Shown: piece by piece, positions 40,409 to 48,335 of the stretch
Numbering within the stretch: position 1 is the stretch's first letter
Layout of the letters: every line of letters starts with the position of its first letter
Origin: Hyphomicrobiales bacterium
Lineage (GTDB): Bacteria > Pseudomonadota > Alphaproteobacteria > Parvibaculales > Parvibaculaceae
Direction of reading: 5' to 3'
Assembly (NCBI GenBank): GCA_016124805.1
Contig: WGND01000003.1
Location: 248,001 to 312,000, forward strand
DNA: 64,000 nucleotides
Notes under the pieces: model-generated
The model's input: the letters and a program-made list of their open reading frames with translations, nothing else
The model's database searches: none
Told to the model about the DNA's origin: nothing
Program-made: the position numbers and the translations under genes

Positions 40409-40930
40409 ATGACTTTTGACAGGCTGCCTGACCTACTCGCGCCCAATCTCCGGCTCGTCTTTGTCGGTACCGCCGCGTCACATCGCTCGGCAGCAGAAGG
40501 CGCCTACTACGCGCATCCCGGCAATCGCTTCTGGCGAACTCTGCATGAGGTTGGTCTGACGCCGCGCCTTTATGCGCCGTCCGAGTTTCGCGATCTCTTG
40601 GCGCTGGGCATCGGCTTTACCGATATGTCGAAGCGTGGTTCCGGCATGGACCACAATGTGGCAGCAGACGAATTCGATGCGGCCCGCTTCGTGTCCGCCA
40701 TCAAAAAATTCCGTCCGCGCGTCATTGCCTTTACCTCGAAGAAGGCAGCAAGCGTTTGCTATAGTGTTCCGACACAAAAAATCAGGCTGGGGCTGCAAGC
40801 GCCTCAACCTGATTTTCCATCGGTCTTTGTGCTGCCTTCACCTTCGGGTGCGGCGACACGCTATTGGGACATCGCCCCGTGGCGGGCCCTTGCCGCATTC
40901 ATCAAGCAGCGCGCTGCGGACCGCGGATGA
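40409..40930 (+). CDS. Mug/TDG-like uracil-DNA glycosylase family protein
   Basis: 173 residues. The layout LRLVFVGTAASHRSAAEGAYYAHPGNRFWRTLHEVG, GIGFTDMSKRGSGMD and VFVLPSPSGAATRYW follows the Mug group of G:U/T mismatch glycosylases. Motif I reads GTAAS where Escherichia coli Mug has GINPG with its catalytic Asn, and the second motif reads PSPSG instead of PNPSG. This belongs to a variant subgroup or has altered specificity. ATG 40409 was preferred to a GTG at 40379. Its end overlaps the convergent deacylase by 29 bases. Confidence 0.72.
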   Translation: MTFDRLPDLLAPNLRLVFVGTAASHRSAAEGAYYAHPGNRFWRTLHEVGLTPRLYAPSEFRDLLALGIGFTDMSKRGSGMDHNVAADEFDAARFVSAIKKFRPRVIAFTSKKAASVCYSVPTQKIRLGLQAPQPDFPSVFVLPSPSGAATRYWDIAPWRALAAFIKQRAADRG

Positions 40931-42626
40931 GTTTGCCCGGCAATTGGCCAGTTGGTTCATCATCACGCGCGACGACCACACCTGACAGGATTGTGGCCTT
41001 GTAGCCATGCGCGCCCTGCCAAAGCCTGCGGCCACCGGCGGGCAGGTCGAAGCGCATTTCGGGATGGGTGAAGGACAGGTTGTCATAGTCGATGATATTG
41101 ACGTCCGCCTTCATACCCGGCCTCAGCACGCCACGATCAAAGAGACCATATTGCTCGGCTGTGTCTTTTGTCTGGATACGGATGATCTGTTCGAGCGGGA
41201 TTTTGGGCCCGCGTGTGCGGTCGCGCGTCCAATGCGTCAGCATGAAGGTGGGCGTGCCACCATCGCAGATTGCACCGACATGGGCGCCGCCATCGGCAAG
41301 GCTGAGACCGGTCTGCGGATGCAGGAGTGTTTCTTCAATCGCCGTATAGTCGTTGGTTGAATAGCCAAAGAGCGGGAAATAGATCAGCGCCTTGCCGTCC
41401 TGCATCATCATTGCATCATAAGCGGCTTCCTGGGGTGTTTTGCCTGCGCGTGCGGCGACGGCGGCAATGGCATCTTCAGGGGCGGGCTCATAATTCTCAC
41501 GCTCGCCGAAGGGATACATCTTGTGATAGCTCGTCGTGATGAACTTGCCGAAGTCGCCGAGCTTCTCGACATTTTTGCCGGAGGTAATGGCGGCGCGCAC
41601 GGCCGGATCGCGCAGCTTTTCGAGACGTTCTTCAATCGGCAGCCGGGCGTAAGGCGCATATTCCGGGAAGCCGATAAAGGGATGCACCGAGGTCTGCCAG
41701 CCCATGAGCAGACCCACAGGCCGGCCTGAATGCTGACCGCGAATATTGGTCACGCCCTGTGCACGGGCCTCATCAAGATGTTTCAGCATCTTGCGGTAAA
41801 GGTCCGGCGCCTCATCGATCTGCTGGATCTGGAAGGTCACCATGCGGCCGGTATCCCTGGCCATGGCCAGCATCCAGTCGAATTCCTTTTCCATTTCGCG
41901 ATGGGTGGCGGCAATCTGGAACACGCCTGTCCCCTGATCCTTGAGCGCGGCGGCAATGCCCATGAGCTCGTCATTGGCGGCAAGTGTGCCGGGTACAGGA
42001 TCACCTGTCAGCGTGTTGTGCAGGTCGGTGCGTGAGGTGGAGAAACCCAGGGCGCCCGCCTTGATGGCTTCGCCCGTGAGCTTGCGCATCTGTGCAATGT
42101 CATCTGCAGTGGCCGGCTCGTTGCGGATGCCGCGGTCACCCATCACGTAAACACGCAGGGCGCAATGGGGCATCTGGGTGCCGATGTCGGCGGCATAGCG
42201 ACGCTTGTCCAGCGCGTCGAGAAATTCGGGAAAGCTTTCCCATTCCCATTTGATGCCTTCATGCATGGCGGCACCGGGAATATCCTCAACGGCTTCCATG
42301 AGGTCGATCAACTCACTGCGTGACTCAGGCTTGACGGGGGCAAAGCCGACACCGCAATTGCCCATGACAACGGTCGTGACGCCGTGCTGGGAGGAGGGGG
42401 TAAGCCAAGGGTCCCATGTCGCCTGGGCATCATAATGGGTGTGGATATCCACAAAGCCCGGTGTGACGAGGAGGCCGTCTGCATTGATCTCTTCACGACC
42501 TTTGCCCTCGACCTTCCCGACGGCCGAGATACGCCCTTTGTCGATGGCGATGTCACCAATGAAGGGGGCAGCGCCTGTGCCATCGACAATCCTGCCGCCA
42601 CGGATCACCAGATCATGTTCAGCCAT
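40902..42626 (-). CDS. N-acyl-D-amino-acid deacylase-like amidohydrolase
   Basis: 574-residue amidohydrolase-family-3 protein. The metal-binding HTH of GFVDIHTHYDAQATWDPWL places H62 and H64 as ligands; a GNCGVGFAP motif supplies the cysteine characteristic of D-aminoacylases. HREME and a late DGGAHVGAICD also match. Members hydrolyse N-acyl-D-amino acids or related amides. Substrate not predictable. It is convergent with the Mug-like gene and appears monocistronic. Confidence 0.86.
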   Translation of the reverse strand: MAEHDLVIRGGRIVDGTGAAPFIGDIAIDKGRISAVGKVEGKGREEINADGLLVTPGFVDIHTHYDAQATWDPWLTPSSQHGVTTVVMGNCGVGFAPVKPESRSELIDLMEAVEDIPGAAMHEGIKWEWESFPEFLDALDKRRYAADIGTQMPHCALRVYVMGDRGIRNEPATADDIAQMRKLTGEAIKAGALGFSTSRTDLHNTLTGDPVPGTLAANDELMGIAAALKDQGTGVFQIAATHREMEKEFDWMLAMARDTGRMVTFQIQQIDEAPDLYRKMLKHLDEARAQGVTNIRGQHSGRPVGLLMGWQTSVHPFIGFPEYAPYARLPIEERLEKLRDPAVRAAITSGKNVEKLGDFGKFITTSYHKMYPFGERENYEPAPEDAIAAVAARAGKTPQEAAYDAMMMQDGKALIYFPLFGYSTNDYTAIEETLLHPQTGLSLADGGAHVGAICDGGTPTFMLTHWTRDRTRGPKIPLEQIIRIQTKDTAEQYGLFDRGVLRPGMKADVNIIDYDNLSFTHPEMRFDLPAGGRRLWQGAHGYKATILSGVVVARDDEPTGQLPGKLIRGPQRAA

Positions 42627-42709
42627 TCGTCAGTCCTCCCGCCATTGATGCCTTTTGGCATTTCGTTGGGGACAGTTTTACGATTTGGACTGTGAAAAGA
42701 CAACCGCGC

Positions 42710-42892
42710 TCACAGGTCGGGTCCGCCGGTCGCCTTGGCCACGCCCGCGCGCAGAAAGACGAAAGCCACGCCCTGCAGCGCCAATTCGGCCGGCTGGGGA
42801 AACCATTTCGAGACGTCGATGCCATATAGCGTGAGCAGCAGGGGCACGATCATGGAAAAGCCGACAATATAGGTTCGATATCCGGAAAGCAT
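42710..42892 (-). CDS. Small membrane protein of unknown function
   Basis: 60 residues, starting MLSGYRTYIVGF with AAAGGAG 8 bases upstream. A single hydrophobic helix spans about 7-22; the rest includes WFPQPAELALQGVAFVFLRAGVAKATGG, with a second weak hydrophobic stretch. A longer reading from further upstream lacks a ribosome site. The family is not recognised; it resembles small holin-like or phage-derived inner-membrane proteins only in size. It is divergent from msrA with about 158 bases between starts. Confidence 0.55.
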   Translation of the reverse strand: MLSGYRTYIVGFSMIVPLLLTLYGIDVSKWFPQPAELALQGVAFVFLRAGVAKATGGPDL

Positions 42893-43050
42893 GGGCAGGG
42901 CTCCTTTTTGGTATGATTGTGCCAGAATAGCAGCTGCGCCATGCCGCGTTATGACATCTCTTCGCGAAGATGTGATTGGAAGGAAGAGGGCCGACACTGG
43001 AAGAATGGCCCGGCAACGCTTACATCCAGCGGACACCAAAGGAGAAGCTC

Positions 43051-43707
43051 ATGTTCAGCCTGCGCAAGAAAGCCGAAATGCCCGCCGCCGATGAGGCCCT
43101 GAAAGGCCGCAAGGAGGCGATCCCGACCGCCAAAACCCATTTTGTGAGCGGCGTTCCGCTCAAAGGTCCTTATCCCGATGGCATGGAGCAGGTCATTTTT
43201 GGTCTTGGCTGTTTCTGGGGTGCGGAACGCATGTTCTGGAAGGTGCCGGGTATCTATGTGACAGCGGTTGGCTATGCGGCGGGCTTCACGCCGAACCCGA
43301 CTTATGAGGAAGTCTGCTCGGGTCGCACGGGGCACAATGAGGTGGTGCTTGTCGTTTATGATCCGAAGATCGTTTCCTTCGAGGCGCTGCTGAAAATTTT
43401 CTGGGAGAACCACAATCCCACGCAGGGCATGCGTCAGGGCAATGATGTGGGCACGCAATATCGCTCCGGCATCTATGTCATGACCAATGCCCAGCATGTG
43501 GCCGCCGCCCGCTCGCAGGCGATGTTTGCCGCCGAGCTTGCGCGCAACGGCTATCCGCCTGTGACGACGGAAATTCTTGAAGCCGGCCCCTTCTATTTTG
43601 CCGAGGAGTATCACCAGCAATATCTGGCAAAAAACCCGGCAGGCTATTGCGGCCTTGGCGGCACAGGGGTGACCTGCAATATCAGTGCGGATGCCCAGAG
43701 CGCTTAA
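43051..43707 (+). CDS. msrA: Peptide-methionine (S)-S-oxide reductase MsrA
   Basis: 218 residues. It reduces methionine S-sulfoxide in proteins. The active-site GCFWG has C54, and [20 protein letters not shown] and [13 protein letters not shown] follow the family. C-terminal cysteines ([13 protein letters not shown]) probably act as recycling residues. AAAGGAG at 43038-43044 selects ATG 43051 over an upstream ATG at 42976. Followed by a bidirectional terminator shared with rpoH. Confidence 0.95.
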   Translation: MFSLRKKAEMPAADEALKGRKEAIPTAKTHFVSGVPLKGPYPDGMEQVIFGLGCFWGAERMFWKVPGIYVTAVGYAAGFTPNPTYEEVCSGRTGHNEVVLVVYDPKIVSFEALLKIFWENHNPTQGMRQGNDVGTQYRSGIYVMTNAQHVAAARSQAMFAAELARNGYPPVTTEILEAGPFYFAEEYHQQYLAKNPAGYCGLGGTGVTCNISADAQSA

Positions 43708-43813
43708 ATCTCAAGTTTATAAGTCATGGACCGGCATGTCCGGGTCATCCACGTCTTGATGTTCAAAAGGTCGTGGATGTTCCGCCTGAAGCGGAGCATG
43801 ACGGCCAGAGAAA

Positions 43814-43848
43814 ACAAAAAACCCGCTCATCACTCAGCGGGTTTTTCA
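43814..43848. terminator. Bidirectional terminator between msrA and rpoH
   Basis: AAAACCCGCT pairs with AGCGGGTTTT around a short loop, with A-run before and T-run after, so it works in both directions between the convergent genes. Confidence 0.85.
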
Positions 43849-43869
43849 TTTCGTCCGTGTGCGATGCAA

Positions 43870-44775
43870 TCAGAGTTCGGATAGCGCTTCCCGTCGTGCA
43901 TCCGACTGCTCGCGGGCCGCGTTTTTCATGGCCTTTTGCAGCTTTTCAAAGGCACGCACCTCAATCTGGCGCACGCGTTCGCGGCTGATGCCATATTCCT
44001 GGCTCAGATCTTCCAGTGTCGCCGGTTCATCCTTGAGGCGCCGCTCGGTGAGGATATGCATCTCGCGCTCATTGAGCGATTGCATGGCGTGCGCCAACAT
44101 CTCGCGGCGGATATCCAGTTCCTCGTCTTCGCCAAGGGCTGTTTCCTGATCGACCGTGTCGTCCACCAGCCAGTCCTGCCATTCGCCGCCTTCGGCATCC
44201 TGACGCATGGGGGCGTTCAGCGAATTGTCCGGCCCGGACATGCGCCGGTTCATGGAGATGACTTCGTCTTCGGTCACGCCGAGGCGGGTCGCAATCTCCG
44301 TTACATGCTCATGGTCGAGATCGCCATCTTCAATGGCCTGAATCTGGCCCTTCACCTTGCGCAGGTTGAAGAACAGCTTTTTCTGGGCCGCGGTCGTGCC
44401 GAGCTTCACCAGCGACCAGGAGCGCAGGATATATTCCTGTATCGAGGCGCGGATCCACCACATGGCATAGGTGGCCAGACGGAAGCCCTTTTCGGGCTCG
44501 AAGCGTTTGACCGCCTGCATCAGGCCGACATTGCCTTCGGAAATGACTTCGCCGATGGGCAGGCCATAGCCGCGATAGCCCATGGCGATTTTGGCCACGA
44601 GACGCAGATGGCTTGTCACCATCTTGTGGGCGGCTTCGGAATCCTCATGCTCTTTCCAGCGCTTGGCCAGCATGTATTCCTCTTCCGGTGCGAGCATCGG
44701 AAATTTGCGGATTTCCTGCAGATAGCGCGAAAGGCTGCCCTCTGGATTGGGCGCCGGAGCGAGTCTTGTTGCCAT
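43870..44775 (-). CDS. rpoH: RNA polymerase heat-shock sigma factor RpoH
   Basis: 301 residues from ATG 44775 (GAGGGG upstream; an earlier in-frame ATG at 44796 is weaker). Sigma-70 family regions 2 (HLRLVAKIAMGYRGYGLP, FEPEKGFRLATYAMWWIRASIQEYIL), 3 and 4 (EYGISRERVRQIEVRAFEKL) are visible. The RpoH box QKKLFFNLRK, diagnostic of sigma-32, lies between regions 2 and 3. Controls heat-shock genes. Alphaproteobacteria often carry more than one rpoH; no second copy is in the window. FtsH, its usual degrader, is encoded at 14.3 kb. Confidence 0.94.
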   Translation of the reverse strand: MATRLAPAPNPEGSLSRYLQEIRKFPMLAPEEEYMLAKRWKEHEDSEAAHKMVTSHLRLVAKIAMGYRGYGLPIGEVISEGNVGLMQAVKRFEPEKGFRLATYAMWWIRASIQEYILRSWSLVKLGTTAAQKKLFFNLRKVKGQIQAIEDGDLDHEHVTEIATRLGVTEDEVISMNRRMSGPDNSLNAPMRQDAEGGEWQDWLVDDTVDQETALGEDEELDIRREMLAHAMQSLNEREMHILTERRLKDEPATLEDLSQEYGISRERVRQIEVRAFEKLQKAMKNAAREQSDARREALSEL

Positions 44776-44932
44776 GGAAATACCCCTCGAATTCAATACT
44801 GCCTGATCTGGATCGGCTCCAGTCTAAGCGCTTCCCATATGTAGGGGATAAATTTGGCCAAAAAAGGGTCTGGGCGCTTGAAAATTAAAACTGTTCCAAG
44901 TTGTAAAATGAGGTTTTCTGCCGTTTTTGCGC

Positions 44933-45982
44933 TCAGTTCGCTTCCAGTGCCTCAATAAGATGAGCCATATCCGCGGGTATTTCGGCGTCGAAACTCATCG
45001 GCTCCAGCGTGCGCGGATGCTCAAAGCCCAGATGATGGGCATGCAGCGCCTGCCTGTTGAGGGCGAGGAGGGCGGTTTGGGCTTCTGGCGTCAGCTTCAC
45101 CGCCCGGTTGCGCTGGCCCGCGCCATAGGTCTCATCGCCGAGTAGGGGGTGGCCGATTGAGGTCATGTGAACGCGGATCTGATGCGTGCGACCGGTTTCC
45201 AGCGCGCATTCCACGAGCGAAACCAGGGCAGGTTCGCCAAATTTCTCGCGGACCTCATAATGGGTGATCGCTTCGCGTCCGCCATTGCGGCTGATGGCCA
45301 TTTTGAGCCGGTTCTTGGTGCTGCGTGCAATATTGCCTTCAATGAGCCCTTTGCGCGGTTCCGGCGCCCCCCAGACAAGGGCCGTGTAGGAGCGGCTCAG
45401 GCGCCCGTCGCGGCCATGGGCGGCAAATTGATCGGCCAGACCATGATGGGTGAAGTCGTTCTTGGCAACGACCATGACGCCGCTTGTATCCTTGTCGAGG
45501 CGATGGACGATGCCGGGGCGGCGCTCGCCGCCAATGCCGGAAAGCGAGTCACCGCAATGGGCAATCAGCGCATTGACGAGCGTCCAGTCGGGATTGCCGG
45601 GGGCGGGATGGACCACCAGACCGGCCGGCTTCATCACAACGATCAGGTCGTCATCTTCATAGATGATCTCCAGATCAATCGCCTGACCCAGCGGTGTAGC
45701 GTCGACAGGCGGGGGCATGGTGATCGTGAAGACCTGGCCTTCCTTCACCTTTTGGGAGGCGTTTCCGGGCGGGGCGCCGTCCAGCAGCACGGCCCCTTCA
45801 TCCAAAAGGGCTTTTAATCGGGCACGAGACAGGGCTTCCACCTTGTCCGCCAGCGCATCTGTGAGATATTTGTCGAGGCGCGTGCCGCCTTCGCCTTCAC
45901 CCACGGTGATGGTATAGCGTGAGGCCATGTCGGCGTCGTCGGCCTCTAGGTCATCAATTTCTTGGATTTCTGGATCGTTCAT
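44933..45982 (-). CDS. rluD: Pseudouridine synthase RluD (RluA family)
   Basis: 349 residues from ATG 45982. An S4-like RNA-binding domain (about 20-85, GGTRLDKYLTDALADKVEALSRARLKALLDEGAV) is followed by the RluA-family catalytic domain with HRLDKDTSGVMVVAK holding the catalytic aspartate. TGRTHQIRVHMTSIGHPLLGDETYG follows. It makes pseudouridines in 23S rRNA helix 69 in Escherichia coli. The start is uncertain, with ATGs at 45982 and 45928; the first overlaps the start codon of the divergent gene by 2 bases. Confidence 0.93.
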   Translation of the reverse strand: MNDPEIQEIDDLEADDADMASRYTITVGEGEGGTRLDKYLTDALADKVEALSRARLKALLDEGAVLLDGAPPGNASQKVKEGQVFTITMPPPVDATPLGQAIDLEIIYEDDDLIVVMKPAGLVVHPAPGNPDWTLVNALIAHCGDSLSGIGGERRPGIVHRLDKDTSGVMVVAKNDFTHHGLADQFAAHGRDGRLSRSYTALVWGAPEPRKGLIEGNIARSTKNRLKMAISRNGGREAITHYEVREKFGEPALVSLVECALETGRTHQIRVHMTSIGHPLLGDETYGAGQRNRAVKLTPEAQTALLALNRQALHAHHLGFEHPRTLEPMSFDAEIPADMAHLIEALEAN

Positions 45983-46391
45983 GTCTGAAGATAGCTCGAG
46001 TGCGGCCACAATGGAACCAAAGGACGGCAAGCGGGCAGCGGCGGCGATGACGCCGGAAAATGCGCGCGCCCTTGGCCTTCTCAAGATCGGTGTCGTGGTC
46101 ATGGGGGTGATTTTTATTGCGGGCTTCATGCTCGTGGTCGGGACGCTTATCTATCGCGCCGTCAATGCCGGTGACAAGCTGGCTGTGAAGGCGGCGCCAT
46201 TTGGTGTCAGCAATATCCGCATTGATGCCGGCCAGAGCGTGAAGGATGTCACGCTGGGCGATGGCCGTATGGCAATCCATGTCAGCGGCGCCAAAGGCGA
46301 AGCGATCATTCTGGTTGATCCGAAGACGGGTCTGGAGATCGGCCGTATCCAGCTGCGCGCGATGTCGGATTTCGCCGCCGCCCGGCCTTGA
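45981..46391 (+). CDS. Single-pass membrane protein (DUF6476-like)
   Basis: 136 residues. An N-terminal cytoplasmic tail is followed by one transmembrane helix (about 32-57, LLKIGVVVMGVIFIAGFMLVVG) and a short beta-rich C-terminal domain (ISNIRIDAGQSVKDVTLGDGRMAIHVSG and IILVDPKTGLEIGRI) probably in the periplasm. It resembles short alphaproteobacterial membrane proteins next to rluD annotated DUF6476; that name is from memory. Its stop overlaps the next gene. No function known. Confidence 0.7.
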   Translation: MSEDSSSAATMEPKDGKRAAAAMTPENARALGLLKIGVVVMGVIFIAGFMLVVGTLIYRAVNAGDKLAVKAAPFGVSNIRIDAGQSVKDVTLGDGRMAIHVSGAKGEAIILVDPKTGLEIGRIQLRAMSDFAAARP

Positions 46392-46846
46392 GCCGAGGGC
46401 CTTGCTCCGTGGGCGCGTCATGGCGGATCGCGCCGGAAGTGCTGGACCTGATTGAACGCGAGGCGCGGACGTCTTTTCCAAATGAGTGCTGTGGTGTGTT
46501 GATTGGGCGTCGCCGTGGCGGCGTTGCTTGGCTGGTGCAGGCCGTGCCGGCGCGCAATGTCACGGGGCGCAATCCCCGTCGTTCCTTCGAGATTGATCCA
46601 ACGCTCCTGCTTGCCTTGCAGAAGAGCCTGCGCGGCAGCCCTGAATTTGTGGCGGGTTTCTATCATTCCCATCCGCGCGGCGTGGCGCGGCCATCACCGC
46701 GTGATGTCGGCGGCGCGACGGGTGGGGAAATATGGATGATTGCCGCGCTCGATGGCCCGGGGCGAGGGCTGCAGCTCACGAGCTGGCAGTGCCTTGGCAG
46801 CGGACGGACCAAGCGCTTTCGCCTGGCACGGCTGACACGACAATAG
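46388..46846 (+). CDS. JAMM/MPN+ (Mov34-type) metalloprotease-like protein
   Basis: 152 residues from TTG 46388, whose start overlaps the previous stop; a GTG at 46409 with GAGGG upstream is the main alternative. The JAMM zinc signature is complete: E33 (PNECCGVLIG), H93-S-H95 (YHSHPRGVARPS), S103 and D106 (PSPRDVGGA). JAMM proteases cleave isopeptide or ubiquitin-like bonds; bacterial stand-alone members process sulfur-carrier or ubiquitin-like proteins, or unknown substrates. No ubiquitin-like partner is nearby. It is probably co-expressed with the upstream membrane protein. Confidence 0.85.
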   Translation: MSRGPCSVGASWRIAPEVLDLIEREARTSFPNECCGVLIGRRRGGVAWLVQAVPARNVTGRNPRRSFEIDPTLLLALQKSLRGSPEFVAGFYHSHPRGVARPSPRDVGGATGGEIWMIAALDGPGRGLQLTSWQCLGSGRTKRFRLARLTRQ

Positions 46847-47257
46847 CCCCGGGCATCGCAAGACGCAGGCGCTGAACTCACTCGAATGTCGGGAGGGGGA
46901 GGGAGCCGCCTGCGCCGGGGAGGAGGGAGGAGGGCGCAGGCGGCACTACTGAAGGCGGGTGTCGGGGAGGAGGTCGACCGCGCCTTCGTGAGTTCTATAT
47001 CCGACTTTCGTGACAAAATGTCAATGGACTATTTTGCGCCGCAGCAGGTTTTAGCAGTTTCTTCTGCGTGTAATTAACGACATAAGATATTGAATTAATT
47101 ATATAAAAAATAAAATAGATGCAATTTGAACGCAATATTTTCTGTTCTGCGCCGGATTGACGCATCCGTCACCTTTGAGAAAAACGTCCATGACCGGCTC
47201 TGGCAGATGGCGTTCGCATTGAGGATTGCGACGGAGGGTCTGCCAAGTGGAATCAGC
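46847..47257. other. Gene-free region with a strong GC-rich hairpin and an AT-rich tract
   Basis: GCCGCCTGCGCC (46905-46916) pairs perfectly with GGCGCAGGCGGC (46933-46944) around a 16-base purine-only loop; no T-run follows, so it is not a standard terminator. The purine loop could suit a protein-bound or regulatory RNA. The part from about 47010 to 47140 is unusually AT-rich. No gene with a ribosome site was found. Confidence 0.5.
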
Positions 47258-47286
47258 TTGATCCTGACGGGCAAGCGTCATATACG
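47258..47286 (+). promoter_or_regulatory. Promoter of tRNA-Glu
   Basis: TTGATC (47258-47263), 17-base spacer, TATACG (47281-47286). The -10 element ends 17 bases before the mature tRNA 5' end, a typical spacing for tRNA promoters with a short 5' leader. Confidence 0.65.
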
Positions 47287-47303
47287 GGTCGTCCAAGCCC
47301 GCT

Positions 47304-47378
47304 GTCCCCATCGTCTAGCGGTCAGGACATCGCCCTCTCACGGCGAAAACAGGGGTTCGATTCCCCTTGGGGATACCA
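47304..47378 (+). tRNA. tRNA-Glu (anticodon CTC)
   Basis: Cloverleaf: acceptor GTCCCCA (47304-47310) pairs with TGGGGAT (47368-47374); anticodon stem TCGCC/GGCGA encloses the loop CTCTCAC with anticodon CTC (47337-47339); T-arm AGGGG-TTCGATT-CCCCT is complete. CCA is encoded at 47376-47378. The discriminator base is A rather than the G common in tRNA-Glu. The CTC anticodon reads GAG; the usual UUC tRNA-Glu must be elsewhere. Confidence 0.93.
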
Positions 47379-47400
47379 TCTCGAAATTTGGTATACGCGC

Positions 47401-47426
47401 AGGTCTGCGGTGATCACCGCAGACCT
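47401..47426. repeat. 26-bp perfect palindrome after the tRNA
   Basis: AGGTCTGCGG-TGATCA-CCGCAGACCT is perfectly self-complementary. It lies 22 bases past the tRNA CCA. It may act as a terminator, although the sequence after it is only moderately T-rich, or as a protein-binding site. Confidence 0.6.
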
Positions 47427-47470
47427 AAGGGATTTGTATTGCGCAGGTTAAAAATGAGCGTCGTTCTGCT

Positions 47471-47662
47471 CTAATGGCAGTGAACGATGCCGGTGCTGTT
47501 GTCCATGTGGCAGCACTGTCCGGGTGGCGAGCTCTTTCGACACCCGCCGCCATGGTCAATCTTTTGGATGGCAATGCCGACGTCTGTGTTCATTGAGGCG
47601 AGTGCGGGTTCCATACCAAAAGTCAGGCTCGAAACAAATGCGGCGAGAGTTAAATTTTTCAC
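47471..47662 (-). CDS. Small secreted Cys/His-rich protein of unknown function
   Basis: 63 residues from a GTG start with AGGAG 6 bases upstream. A signal peptide (MKNLTLAAFVSSLTFGMEPALA, likely cut after residue 22 or 23) leaves a mature peptide of about 40 residues. It contains C41, C50, C51, C62 and H37, H52, H61, H63. The tail PPGQCCHMDNSTGIVHCH looks like a metal-binding or disulfide-rich cap, probably in the periplasm or outside. An ATG-started longer frame from 47746 lacks a ribosome site and a signal at its start. No family recognised. Monocistronic, divergent from nothing obvious. Confidence 0.6.
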   Translation of the reverse strand: MKNLTLAAFVSSLTFGMEPALASMNTDVGIAIQKIDHGGGCRKSSPPGQCCHMDNSTGIVHCH

Positions 47663-47782
47663 GGTCTTCTCCTGCCAATACTCGGAGAACAGTGGCGGTC
47701 TGAACCGGTAAACGCAAGAATCAAATAGACTTTTGCCATCCTGCATTGGTGCGTTCGCCTGAAAATTTCAAAGCGCCCAAGG

Positions 47783-47814
47783 AAAAAGGCCCTCCGCTAT
47801 TCCGGAAGGCCTTT
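47783..47814 (-). terminator. Terminator of the MAPEG 3 gene
   Basis: On the minus strand AAAGGCC-N-TCCG pairs with CGGA-N-GGCCTTT around a 5-base loop and is followed by a T-run. It lies about 35 bases past the MAPEG 3 stop. Confidence 0.75.
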
Positions 47815-47847
47815 AATCTGTCGCTTATGCGCTGAGGATGTTTTTGC

Positions 47848-48249
47848 TCAGAAGCCTGCAAGCTGCATCACCACGGCGATGAGAGCGCCGAGGACCAGCA
47901 CCATCGTGGAGATGTAGCCAATGAGAAAGCCCGTGCCGCGCTTGTCGGCCGCCTTGTAATAGCCGCGCGCATAAAGCAGGCGACCCAGCGGGAAGAAAAC
48001 ACCAATCACGGCAGCCCAGAGGTCCTGCGTTGTCAGCGCAAAAAGCCAGAGCGCAGGCAGAAACAGGATCAGCGCTTCGACCGTATTGTTCTGTACACGG
48101 AAGGCGCGCATGAATTCATCCGGGCCGACGGTGGCCGGTGCCGGGGTGTTGTGCTTGGCGCGTGCCTGGCCGACCACGATGCCCATCCAGATATAGATGA
48201 TGAGGGATGCGAGTGTGACGAGCGCCGTCAGGGGATAGGCAAAACTCAT
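47848..48249 (-). CDS. MAPEG-family membrane protein 3
   Basis: 133 residues from ATG 48249 (GGAGG 7 bases upstream). Four hydrophobic segments; RAFRVQNNTVEALILFLPALWLFA has the ExxxN-like glutathione region of MAPEG proteins, and LLYARGYYKAADKRGTGFLIGY follows. It resembles microsomal-type MAPEG members more than the two at 37 kb. Monocistronic with its own terminator. Substrate unknown. Confidence 0.82.
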   Translation of the reverse strand: MSFAYPLTALVTLASLIIYIWMGIVVGQARAKHNTPAPATVGPDEFMRAFRVQNNTVEALILFLPALWLFALTTQDLWAAVIGVFFPLGRLLYARGYYKAADKRGTGFLIGYISTMVLVLGALIAVVMQLAGF

Positions 48250-48335
48250 ATTGTGTCCTCCGGTTTGTTTATTGTTGGCGGAGAGACAATCAGGTCTTGC
48301 GGCTTTGCGCAATCAGCATGTGAGAAGGCCGGCGT

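Noticed and set aside
47304-47378. tRNA-Glu considered as the attachment site of an integrated element
   Set aside because: No integrase and no duplicated tRNA 3' end were seen nearby.
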